From contig CACOYM010000006.1 of the NCBI GenBank assembly GCA_902631395.1, forward strand, positions 60,833 through 124,832: a stretch of DNA of 64,000 nt. Direction: 5' to 3'. The notes under the pieces were generated by a model, which was not told the DNA's origin, ran no database searches, and saw only the letters and a list, made by a program, of their open reading frames with translations. Below are positions 44,688 to 52,759 of this stretch, one piece after another; position 1 is the first letter of the stretch; each line of letters begins with the position of its first letter. The DNA comes from Halieaceae bacterium. Lineage in GTDB: Bacteria > Pseudomonadota > Gammaproteobacteria > Pseudomonadales > Halieaceae. The position numbers were made by a program, and so were the translations under genes.

Positions 44688-45950
44688 TTACTGCTGAAGA
44701 GCGCTGATCCGCGGATCGTTTGGGTATACCCATTCCTCCGAAATCACCTGCTGCACCGCGAGTTCGGCAGGAATGTTATCCAGACCAATCATCCGATCTG
44801 CACTCTGATTCCAGTGATAGATGCGTGCTTCCTGATAACTCAGCGGTACGCCTTTAAAACCAGGTGATTCCATTGAGCGTTGGATCTGTGTACCGAATTC
44901 AGTGTCCTCAAGCAGGATGTCGCAGAGTCGCTCGCCGTTATTAACGGTCCAATAGTCGGGTCCCTCGCCACCTCCCCAATCGGGCGCAATGGTCCAGCAC
45001 TCCAATCGGCACTTGTCGATCCCGTTGGGCCAGAACAGTAGCGGCGCCAGAACAAATTCGGTGAGTTGGGACACCCAGTTGGGAAAGATCCCATAGGACT
45101 GAATGCAGGTACGGGCAATTTCTCCCACAGTCGTAATTTCCGCACGTGCCCCGATATCTCTTGTGGACCCGGTATCCTGCTTTTCACCGATGCGCGGTGG
45201 CGGCGCCACCATGCGCCCATGGCCATTGGCATAGAGCGTGTTCACATTGCGTCGGTGGTCAAGCAGCGGCGCAACGGTGGCGGGGTGGATGCTGGGTACG
45301 TGATAGACCTCGGTATTAGCCTCCATCGCGATCTTCCAGTTGCAGTCGAGATCAAAGGTGTGGCGCGCGGAAAGGCGGCACTGATCGAACTGGAACTCTC
45401 GCCATTCGTGTGCAATTGGCCCGAGCCAATCGAGCAAGCTGATCGCGTTGGCATCAAAGTTGACGAAAATAAATTTGCCAAAGGTTTCGCAGCGTACGCC
45501 TGACAGGCTGCGGCAGCTAAATTCCAGATCCCGAAAGTCTTCGGGGTCTCTGATTGCCTTGAGCTCACCATCTAGTGAGTAGCTCCAGCCGTGATATTTG
45601 CAGGTTAGTCGCATGCGCTTGCCCTTGGGTGCAGTCACCACCGGTGCGCCGCGATGTGAGCAGACGTTGAAAAAGGCTTTGATTTCGCCCTCTTCGGTGT
45701 GTACCAAGACCACGGGTTCGCCCGCCTGCTCCCAGGTCATGTAGCAGCCCGGTTCGGGGATCTCGTCAAGGTGGGCGGCGAAGAGCCAGGATTTCTTGAA
45801 TATTTCGGATTGTTCCAACTCAAAAAAGCGCGAGTCAGTATATCGTCCTGCTGGAATATCGGGGAGACCAGGAAAGCCCTCTGGCGGTGAAGTGCGCGCC
45901 GCTTCATATTCCATGAGTGCACGCAGAGTTTGGATTTCCTGCTGTTCCAC
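44688..45950 (-). CDS. Rieske-type aromatic-ring-hydroxylating oxygenase, alpha subunit
   Basis: 420 residues. Rieske [2Fe-2S] ligands are C97/H99 (NVCSHRGAP) and C117/H120 (CKYHGWSY). The mononuclear iron domain has NWKIAMEANTEVYHVPSIHP, supplying the two His and the bridging region. The family inserts oxygen into aromatic, terpenoid or quaternary amine substrates. No beta subunit, ferredoxin or reductase gene is adjacent, so the electron partner is elsewhere. The start is a GTG with GGGAG about 10 nt upstream. Confidence 0.92.
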   Translation of the reverse strand: MEQQEIQTLRALMEYEAARTSPPEGFPGLPDIPAGRYTDSRFFELEQSEIFKKSWLFAAHLDEIPEPGCYMTWEQAGEPVVLVHTEEGEIKAFFNVCSHRGAPVVTAPKGKRMRLTCKYHGWSYSLDGELKAIRDPEDFRDLEFSCRSLSGVRCETFGKFIFVNFDANAISLLDWLGPIAHEWREFQFDQCRLSARHTFDLDCNWKIAMEANTEVYHVPSIHPATVAPLLDHRRNVNTLYANGHGRMVAPPPRIGEKQDTGSTRDIGARAEITTVGEIARTCIQSYGIFPNWVSQLTEFVLAPLLFWPNGIDKCRLECWTIAPDWGGGEGPDYWTVNNGERLCDILLEDTEFGTQIQRSMESPGFKGVPLSYQEARIYHWNQSADRMIGLDNIPAELAVQQVISEEWVYPNDPRISALQQ

Positions 45951-46156
45951 CTGCTCATTCTCCCAAAATGGTTGTCATGTGACGGGAATGTGAACTTAAT
46001 ATTAAGTCAGCAACGCCGGCGGTAACAGTCGGTGCTGCATCGTTGCGGCGGTTCATCCAGAGCGAGGAGCCAAGGCCAGAGGGCCTAGGGTGAGGAGGTG
46101 TAAGACCCTGACACAAATGGATATGCTGAACAGAACATGTTGCCGGAGCGAGACAG

Positions 46157-46594
46157 ATGATCGCCACACCCCGCAGATCAAGCCGTTTAATTAAGCAACT
46201 ACTTTGCTGCTTGGGCTTGCTAGTTCTGCTCCTTTTGCCGGGTCTAGCGCAGGCTGAAAAGCATGCCGCGGGTGTCTCAGTGGTGGCAGAGAACCTGCTG
46301 CGCGGAATGATGCAGGGTGTTGAAGGTAGAGAGATCGTTGTGAGTCGGGTCAGCTTTCCGCCGCATACGCAATTACCGTGGCACTGGCATCCGGGAGAGG
46401 AAGTGTTCTACGTAATTGAGGGCTCGATAACCTTGAAACGCCGAGGCCAACCGGATGCGCTTTCTGGCGCAGGTAACGCGCGAAAGATTGCCTCAGAAGT
46501 CGTGCATACTGGCCAGACTGGAGAGGCGGGCGCCGAACTCGTCATTTTTCGTGTGCATACTGTGGGTGAGCCTGAGCGCTATCTCGTCGAGTAA
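46157..46594 (+). CDS. Exported cupin-domain protein
   Basis: 145 residues with a signal peptide (LIKQLLCCLGLLVLLLLPGLAQA). The cupin motif is TQLPWHWHPGEEVFYVIEGSITL, with the metal-binding His/His/Glu set, and VVHTGQTGEAGAELVIFRVHT as the second motif. Likely a small periplasmic metal-binding sensor or enzyme; function unknown. It starts 206 bp upstream of, and divergently from, the Rieske oxygenase, which may be coincidence. Confidence 0.83.
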   Translation: MIATPRRSSRLIKQLLCCLGLLVLLLLPGLAQAEKHAAGVSVVAENLLRGMMQGVEGREIVVSRVSFPPHTQLPWHWHPGEEVFYVIEGSITLKRRGQPDALSGAGNARKIASEVVHTGQTGEAGAELVIFRVHTVGEPERYLVE

Positions 46595-46941
46595 TTCATA
46601 GACGGCACTGCGCTCCGGAAATAAAGCTAGATTCAAGGGAGAGACGCTATGATTGCTGCGAGGATATGCTCTTGCAGCAACATTAAATGCAGCGCTGCGC
46701 GAGAGTCTAGTAGCTTTGATGTCTGTCGTTACAAAAATTGTCAGTGGCAAGCGGTAGCTTTGGTCACTCCTTTTGTCGGAGTTCCTCTATATGACCTCTC
46801 CGTTTCTGGTGCCCTCAAAACATTTACCAATACTGGCACAGTGAGTGGCAATGGCGTAGCGCGTCATTTCCGCAGTGACTGAAAACTCTGTTGGTCACAA
46901 CGTAAAAAAAGAAATTCGTTACGCCTGCCTTGGAGAGGAAG
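46595..46941. other. 347-bp gap with one doubtful short frame
   Basis: A 77-codon frame at 46649-46882 (+) has AAGGGAGAG about 7 nt before its ATG, but the encoded sequence is unconvincing (many Cys and Ser, no domain). I therefore leave it as a doubtful gene within an otherwise empty region. Confidence 0.35.
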
Positions 46942-47757
46942 ATGCTAGACATAAACAATCGGACCGTTGTGATTACGGGGGGTGCTACTGGAATTGGGCT
47001 TGGTTTGGCGAAGGCGTGCGGAGCCCTAGGAGCGCGTATCGTGATTGGAGAGCCGCGACGGGCCCGGTTGGATGAGGCCGCCGCGACTCTAACAGAGGCG
47101 GGTATAACCGCCAGCACTTTCCCTTTGGATGTCACAGATCCCATGCAGTTAGAGGCGTTTGTTCAGCACGCCTTTGACGCCTTTGGCGAGGTTGCGTTGG
47201 TCGTGAACAACGCAGGTATCGGACAACCTTTGGGGTCCGTGATCGACACTCCTGTCGAAGCAATGCAAACCGTGATGGCAGTCAACTTCGAGGCGGTCTG
47301 GCGTGGATGCCAGCTATTTGGTCGCCGTCTGATCGAGCAGGGGATACCGGCCGCGATCTATAACACAGGGTCTGAGAACAGTTTTTTTGTGGCGGTCAGT
47401 CGTTCCGCGGCCTACGTGGCCAGTAAGCACGCCGTCTTGGGGCTGACCGACGCCCTTCGCGAAGAAATGCCCGACGACGTATCGGTCGGCATGATCGCCC
47501 CAGGCTTTGTGAGTTCGGAGTTGATACCCGAGCCTATGCGGTCTATGGGTATGCCGGTTGATGAGTTTGCCGGAATCGTGCTCCCGCAAATTCTGGCTGG
47601 CGAACCTTATGTGGTTTCTCATGGCTACAATCAGGTGCGCATCAATGAGCGGCAGCAGCAGGTAGCGTCTGCCTACTCGCGAGCGGCGCCGCGGCAAAAG
47701 GGCGACGACCGATATGATGTGCGGACGTTGCTGGCCTCGCTTCGGGCTAAATCTTGA
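46942..47757 (+). CDS. Short-chain dehydrogenase/reductase (SDR)
   Basis: 271 residues. Cofactor loop TGGATGIGLGLA (residues about 12-23), VNNAGIGQPLG, Ser in NTGSENSFF and Tyr-x3-Lys in AAYVASKHAVLGL; the C-terminal part departs from the usual VDGG ending. Substrate unknown. The ATG at 46942 has GGAGAGGAAG upstream. The EamA gene begins at the base after its stop, so the two are translationally coupled, and the transporter may export or import the substrate or product. Confidence 0.88.
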   Translation: MLDINNRTVVITGGATGIGLGLAKACGALGARIVIGEPRRARLDEAAATLTEAGITASTFPLDVTDPMQLEAFVQHAFDAFGEVALVVNNAGIGQPLGSVIDTPVEAMQTVMAVNFEAVWRGCQLFGRRLIEQGIPAAIYNTGSENSFFVAVSRSAAYVASKHAVLGLTDALREEMPDDVSVGMIAPGFVSSELIPEPMRSMGMPVDEFAGIVLPQILAGEPYVVSHGYNQVRINERQQQVASAYSRAAPRQKGDDRYDVRTLLASLRAKS

Positions 47758-48648
47758 GTGGTTGATACTTTAGTGATCACTGTGACTGGGCCGCGCTTTG
47801 TGTTGATCAGTGCGTTGGGATTCGCGCTGATGTCCGCGTTGGTTAAAGAGGCTGGGCATCTTGGTATCCCCCTACTGCAAATCATTTTTGTGCGCGCGGT
47901 GATATCGGTGGCGTTGTCACTTGCCGATATTCATCGGGCAGGCGTTCATCCGCTGGGCCATCGCCGTGTTCTTTTGTTGGGCAGAGGTCTGTCAGGCTTT
48001 TTGGCCCTGACGTGCGTATTCTATGCGCTGCTGCACCTATCGATGACGCAGGCCACCATACTTCAGTACCTGCACCCGGTCTTTACGGCCCTATTGGCCT
48101 TTGTTTTTTTGGCAGAGCGCCCGACTGCTGCAACGATGGCTTGCATCGCGCTAAGCTTGCTCGGGCTGTTGTGTATGACGATGCCTTACTGGGAGAGTGG
48201 CGCGAGCGAAACTGCGTCATTGTGGCCGATCATGGCGGGCCTGGGTGGCGCACTGGGTAGCGGAATTGCCTATACGCTGGTGCGCAAATTGGTGGCAAGT
48301 GAGCATCCTTCCGTGATTGTGCTTTACTTCCCCCTTGTCTGCATGCCGGGAACGTTGTTGCTCGGCGGTACCAACTTCGTGTGGCCGACCGCGACAGGAT
48401 GGTGGGTGCTGCTGGGTGTCGGATGCTTTACCCAGATTGGTCAGTTGGCGCTCACGAAAGCTATGCAATTGGATGCGGCTAGCCGTGTTACCAGCCTCAG
48501 CTACGTGCAGATTATTTTTGCAGCGGTCTTAGGTTTGTTGGTTTTTGGGGAAATCCCCACTCGGGCGACGCTGGCGGGCGGTGGTTTGATTTTAGCGGGC
48601 GCGATTGTAAGCGTATGGATGCAACCTCGGCTGGTTCCAGCGAGCTGA
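47758..48648 (+). CDS. EamA/DMT-family transporter
   Basis: 296 residues, ten membrane helices in two EamA repeats, including FVLISALGFALMSALVKEAG, LSMTQATILQYLHPVFTALLAF and SRVTSLSYVQIIFAAVLGLLVFGE. The start is a GTG immediately after the SDR stop at 47757. The substrate is unknown. It is related in type to, but distinct from, the EamA protein at 27062-27931. Confidence 0.9.
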   Translation: MVDTLVITVTGPRFVLISALGFALMSALVKEAGHLGIPLLQIIFVRAVISVALSLADIHRAGVHPLGHRRVLLLGRGLSGFLALTCVFYALLHLSMTQATILQYLHPVFTALLAFVFLAERPTAATMACIALSLLGLLCMTMPYWESGASETASLWPIMAGLGGALGSGIAYTLVRKLVASEHPSVIVLYFPLVCMPGTLLLGGTNFVWPTATGWWVLLGVGCFTQIGQLALTKAMQLDAASRVTSLSYVQIIFAAVLGLLVFGEIPTRATLAGGGLILAGAIVSVWMQPRLVPAS

Positions 48649-48728
48649 CCTTATGAGTATGGGTGAGCGTGAGGCAGCACGCAGAAGAAGACAGGACAGT
48701 GATCCATGTCATTTGTCGCACACTTGAT

Positions 48729-49571
48729 TTATCGCGGCGGATGCTCAATCAGTAGGGTCGGTACGCCGAGAGTATGAGATTTGGCTGTACAAACCCGCGT
48801 TCCGGGCTTGCGGCCCTTGCGAATATCCGAGGTCTCAATGTTGCCCTCTGTCAGCCTCGCGTGAGTAACCTCAATATCGCTAGTTTTGAGAGCTAGACCC
48901 CATAACTCATCTTGGGCCGGTGCCCTGTCATAGGCAATCACCTCAATGCTCATGGAGCTAGCACGAAAAAAGAGCTGCACACCGCCCGATTCGGGCATGT
49001 CCTGCTCTAGCGCCAAGCGGATACCAAGTTGATCGCCATAGAAAGTTTTCGCAGCGTCGGCGCTTCGGGTTTTCAAAACAACGTGGTCGATTCCGATTAT
49101 AGCGCCTGCCCTATGGGGTGCGGCCTCCGGTAGCGTTGAGCCCGATTCATGTTCAATACAGAAAGAGAAGATGCCTCGCGCCGCCGCCGGGTCCCAGAAC
49201 ATGTTGCGCCAGCGGCGCTCGGCGCCCGTTTGATCATCGACGCCATGGCCGGGCAGAGGGTCTGATGCTTCAAGTCCTTTTGATCTGGCATAGGAGATAA
49301 AGTCGTCGGCGCTTTCTGTGCCAAAGACCAAGCCGCCAAGACAGGGGCCACGCGTGTTGAGAATTTTGTTAACGATATCCGCCGCCATCCCCTCGCCTTG
49401 TGGGGCAAGCAGTTCGATGTAGCTATTGTCTAGCCTGAACAGCGTATTGGCGGTGCCATAATCAGGGTGTGTGCCCCGCCAACTAGGAGCGCGTCCCAAA
49501 AGCGCGCTGTAATCAGCGCTCGCTTCAGCGAGGTTAGAGACCGCGATAATGATGTGATCAATCGTCGTCAT
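48729..49571 (-). CDS. Two-domain VOC family protein
   Basis: 280 residues with two VOC modules. The first begins TTIDHIIIAVSNLAEASADYSALLG, resembling the glyoxalase-like (PF13468) type, and has the segment YIELLAPQGEG. The second begins GIDHVVLKTRSADAAKTFYGDQLGIRL and ends in a TLLIEH tail. Function unknown. The ATG at 49571 lies inside the end of the XRE regulator (14-bp overlap), so the two are co-expressed. Confidence 0.82.
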   Translation of the reverse strand: MTTIDHIIIAVSNLAEASADYSALLGRAPSWRGTHPDYGTANTLFRLDNSYIELLAPQGEGMAADIVNKILNTRGPCLGGLVFGTESADDFISYARSKGLEASDPLPGHGVDDQTGAERRWRNMFWDPAAARGIFSFCIEHESGSTLPEAAPHRAGAIIGIDHVVLKTRSADAAKTFYGDQLGIRLALEQDMPESGGVQLFFRASSMSIEVIAYDRAPAQDELWGLALKTSDIEVTHARLTEGNIETSDIRKGRKPGTRVCTAKSHTLGVPTLLIEHPPR

Positions 49572-49803
49572 ACTGGTTAGTGCCGTAGCGGGCGGGCAAT
49601 CGGAAAAGGTCCTCTACGCGACACCCTAACGTCTCCGCAATTTTCAGTGCGAGAACGGTGGAGGGTGTATATACGCCATTCTCTATTGCGTTGATGCTTT
49701 TTCTGGAAACTTCTGCGCGCTCAGACAATTGCTGCTGAGTGAGACCGGCAGATTTACGTGCGACCTCGAGGTTGTTCAGCAGTTTCTCGTGATGCTTGCC
49801 CAA
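49558..49803 (-). CDS. XRE-family transcriptional regulator (Cro/CI helix-turn-helix)
   Basis: 81 residues from a TTG at 49803 preceded by AAAGG. One helix-turn-helix: NNLEVARKSAGLTQQQLSERAE...SRKSINAIENGVYTPS, then ALKIAETLGCRVEDLFRL, the standard short XRE form. It is placed 11 nt after the frameshifted DUF6249-like membrane gene and overlaps the VOC gene, so it probably regulates this cluster. Confidence 0.87.
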   Translation of the reverse strand: MGKHHEKLLNNLEVARKSAGLTQQQLSERAEVSRKSINAIENGVYTPSTVLALKIAETLGCRVEDLFRLPARYGTNQYDDD

Positions 49804-49814
49804 GTGAGGAGCCT

Positions 49815-50203
49815 TTATTTCCTCTCAAACTCTTCGACGGCATCAGTAAGTTCCTCACCGGTACTGGTGTAGAGATAGCCAGCTATCATGGTGCCAGCAC
49901 CGATAGCGCCGATTAACAAGCCAATTCCCTCAAAAAAACTTCCGAAAGATACTGTACCCAGCGGGTAGGTACCCACTCCAATAAACAGCGTTTTGACACC
50001 GCCCCACCGGTAATCTCTAGGCGCTTTTTTCGTTCGTCAAACAGCCCTATCAGTTTCTCAACTTTGACAGGATCTTCGAGGTGCTTAGCAATTTCGATGA
50101 CCGCCTCACGCTTGCCTTTATCCTCAAGATAAAGCCAGGTAAAAACGGAGTTTGGAACGATTATGCCAGTGAGAACGCCGAGATCGGGGATGATTCTCAC
50201 CAA
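49815..50203 (-). CDS. DUF6249-like membrane protein read across a -1 frameshift site
   Basis: In the zero frame the gene starts at a GTG (50203), encodes a membrane segment (LGVLTGIIVPNSVFTWLYL) and KREAVIEIAKHLEDPVKVEKL...FDERKK, then leaves the family and stops at 49913. At 50024-50030 the mRNA reads CGA AAA AAG, with the exact X XXY YYZ heptamer A AAA AAG in the correct frame. After a -1 shift the frame continues as APRDYRWGGVKTLFIGVG, then GIGLLIGAIGAGTMIAGYLY and ELTDAVEEFERK, ending at 49815. This joined 129-residue product is what I expect of a DUF6249-like protein next to an XRE regulator. It is either programmed frameshifting or a homopolymer error or mutation (one A missing). Confidence 0.62.
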
Positions 50204-50388
50204 TCATAGGGACTGACCTACTGATGCAAAATGTAACGTAAAAGTAGCATTGTTAATGCGAGAAGTAAACGTTACATACAGCTGTGCGCTGCGCAGATCC
50301 AACCAGTCAACATGGTGGAAAGCGGATAGCGCGTAATGGCGAGATTAGATTTAATAAACCTGTCTTTTGCCCAAACAGCTTGATGTAA

Positions 50389-50712
50389 TTAGTCTTCCCA
50401 ACAGGTGAATCGATAGCGATCTAGCTGACCCCAGATTTGTCGGTGTATGTCTGCAGACAAATTCTCTGAGCCAGTCATGTGCGCCGCCTTTTTTTCTAAC
50501 CGCGCCCCATTTTCAAAGGACATGACAAAAAATGTCTGTAGATCAGTTTGGCCGGTATCTATTACCAGGTGTGGGTAGCGTTTATCGATGGGGCCGGTAC
50601 TGGTCAATAGTTGCTGTTGTGTAAGTGAGGCACCGAGTTTTTGGATCGCCTCGGCAAATCTAGTTTCCGATACCGATGATTTCAGTTTGACCGCGCTTAG
50701 CAATTGCAGCAT
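50389..50712 (-). CDS. Hypothetical protein (107 aa)
   Basis: Starts at an ATG at 50712 with only GGA upstream. It has mixed helical and strand character: RFAEAIQKLGASLTQQQL, then HLVIDTGQTDLQTFFVMSFENGARLEKK, ending DRYRFTCWED. The even composition and length suggest a real gene. No motif or family is recognised. Confidence 0.42.
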   Translation of the reverse strand: MLQLLSAVKLKSSVSETRFAEAIQKLGASLTQQQLLTSTGPIDKRYPHLVIDTGQTDLQTFFVMSFENGARLEKKAAHMTGSENLSADIHRQIWGQLDRYRFTCWED

Positions 50713-50865
50713 TGCTAGTCCAATACGTGGATGTCGTTAACTCCGAATGCTCATATACGCGCTGCTTGGCGGCAATATTTTCAGTCAATGTACCCACGCA
50801 GATCGTTTGAAAATCCCATGGGTACTGCGTACGGTGTGCTTTCCCGAATAGTGTGGCCATAACAA

Positions 50866-52005
50866 ATGAGCCAAAAGTTTTGGTCCGTGGTATGCGGAAT
50901 ATTACTCATGGCCATCAGTGCCTGTGCTGACGAATCATCGGACAGTTCGCATGCCGTCAAGTCGCAGCTAAACCGTGCCGTGGATCCCCCCGCGAAGCGC
51001 CGGGTGCCTGCCGAATGGGAGCCACAAGAGGCCATTTGGCTGCAGTGGCCGGGCGAGTGGGAAAAGACTTACGAAGAGGCCTTTGCCGCTTTAAGTTGCA
51101 TCATCATCCAGTATGAAAAGTTACACGTGCTCTATCAGTCGCCGCAGGTGCTTCACCAAGCGAGGGCAGCCTTACTCAACGCAGGCTGTAATCCTGATCA
51201 TAATTTAATCACTTGGCACGATATTCCGAATGACAGCGCCTGGATGCGCGATAATGGCCCTGTATTTGTCGAGGATAACGGCGAAATGCGCGTGCAGAAC
51301 TGGCAGTTCGATGCCTGGGGCGGCCGGTTTGGTAGTGATGTTCCTTACGAGTTGGATAATTTAGTGCCCCAACGCGTGGCGGTGTATCTAGGTATGTCGC
51401 TTGATGACGTCAGCATCGTGCACGAGCGCGGCAACCTAGAATTTAATGGTGTGGACACCGTGATCTCCAATTGGAGTGCCTTGGGTGATGCTGAGCGGAA
51501 TCCCGGATACACCCGGACACAAGCGGAAGCAGATCTAAAGCATTGGTTTGGTGTTAGTCGGGTTGTTTTTATAGAGGGGGTGCCCGAGGGTGATCGCACC
51601 AATGGCCACATCGATGGCATCGCGAGATTCATTGCTACTGATACCGTGGTGGTCGGGCAGTGCACAGCAGCATCGGTGTGTAAGCCGGGTGACGGCAAAA
51701 CGGGTGATCTTCTCGATAGCGCGGCGCAGGTGATCAGTGATGCAGGCTTCGCGGTAGTCCGCGAGCCCATGGACGGCGCTGTAGACGTTGACGGGCAACA
51801 ATTCGATACCAACTACATGAACTGGCTGGTTGGAAACGGTTTCGTTATCACCACTGGCTATGGTGACGAACGTCTCGATGATGAAGCCAAAGTGCGACTA
51901 CAAAACTATTTCCCCGGCCGCGACGTTTATGTACTCCCCATGCTGAGGTCATGGGCCGCGGGTGGCGGTGTGCATTGCCACACCAATGACCAGCCAGCGC
52001 AGTAA
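50866..52005 (+). CDS. Agmatine deiminase/peptidyl-arginine deiminase-family lipoprotein
   Basis: 379 residues. The N-terminus has a signal peptide ending in a lipobox (LLMAISAC), so it should be a lipoprotein in the cell envelope. The catalytic domain is that of the Porphyromonas-type deiminase / agmatine deiminase family: WEPQEAIWLQWPG, NDSAWMRDNGPVF (Asp), GHIDGIARF (His) and the nucleophile Cys in GGGVHCHTNDQP. Known members turn agmatine to N-carbamoylputrescine or deiminate terminal arginine. The envelope location is unusual for agmatine deiminase. Together with puuA/puuB-like genes elsewhere in the window it may relate to polyamines. Confidence 0.87.
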   Translation: MSQKFWSVVCGILLMAISACADESSDSSHAVKSQLNRAVDPPAKRRVPAEWEPQEAIWLQWPGEWEKTYEEAFAALSCIIIQYEKLHVLYQSPQVLHQARAALLNAGCNPDHNLITWHDIPNDSAWMRDNGPVFVEDNGEMRVQNWQFDAWGGRFGSDVPYELDNLVPQRVAVYLGMSLDDVSIVHERGNLEFNGVDTVISNWSALGDAERNPGYTRTQAEADLKHWFGVSRVVFIEGVPEGDRTNGHIDGIARFIATDTVVVGQCTAASVCKPGDGKTGDLLDSAAQVISDAGFAVVREPMDGAVDVDGQQFDTNYMNWLVGNGFVITTGYGDERLDDEAKVRLQNYFPGRDVYVLPMLRSWAAGGGVHCHTNDQPAQ

Positions 52006-52147
52006 TCGGCAGATACGTCGTTGTTGGATCGGCGTTCCCAGGCAATGAATGAGTTGCTGCGTATTACTAATCGGCATACCGATTTATTATCCGTTAGGTT
52101 TATCGCATGACCAGCTTCTACCTAAACACCCAGTAAGGAATCCCTCT

Positions 52148-52579
52148 ATGAACGATCTTATCCTGCAACCCATACTCGTCATGGGCCTGTTGAGCCTGCT
52201 CATGATGTTACTGATGTACATCACCCGCATCCCCGCCGCAAAGGTGCTTGAGGCGGAGGGCGTCGATTTGCAGAAGCTCTCCCACCCGGCGCAGTTGGGT
52301 GGGGTATTTCCCAGCAAGGTTGAACGGTTTGCCGACAACTATAACCATCTGTGGGAACAGCCAACGCTTTTTTATGCCGTCGTGCTGGTCATCTGGGCAC
52401 TCGGGCATACCGACAGTACACACCTTATTGCCGCGTGGACCTATTGCGGCTTGCGGTGCGCGCACTCCATTGTGCAAGTCACCATTAACCACGTGTGGGT
52501 GCGTTTCAGCTTGTTTATTCTGAGCTGGCTGGCCCTGGCGATTATGCTGATCCGCGAAGCACTGGCCGCCCTTGGCTAG
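52148..52579 (+). CDS. MAPEG-family membrane protein
   Basis: 143 residues with four helices: ILQPILVMGLLSLLMMLLMY, FYAVVLVIWALGH, and C-terminal VRFSLFILSWLALAIMLI. The polar loop NYNHLWEQPTLFYAV and the segment LIAAWTYCGLRCAHSIVQ match MAPEG (membrane-associated eicosanoid/glutathione metabolism) proteins. The ATG at 52148 has AAGGA about 9 nt upstream and is preferred to the upstream open frame at 52049. Confidence 0.83.
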   Translation: MNDLILQPILVMGLLSLLMMLLMYITRIPAAKVLEAEGVDLQKLSHPAQLGGVFPSKVERFADNYNHLWEQPTLFYAVVLVIWALGHTDSTHLIAAWTYCGLRCAHSIVQVTINHVWVRFSLFILSWLALAIMLIREALAALG

Positions 52580-52759
52580 CAAAGTTGATGGGCCGAATGC
52601 TCAGCTAAAAGTTTGCGTTACCGGCCGTTGCAAACCGGTGTGGCTGCACCGTCCGTTTAGATTTCTAGTGGCGCACGCGGCCGCTACCCCGCCAGTAACG
52701 TGGCGCTTTAACATTGCCCGATATACATGACTGACATTTATTATGGGACATCACAATCG

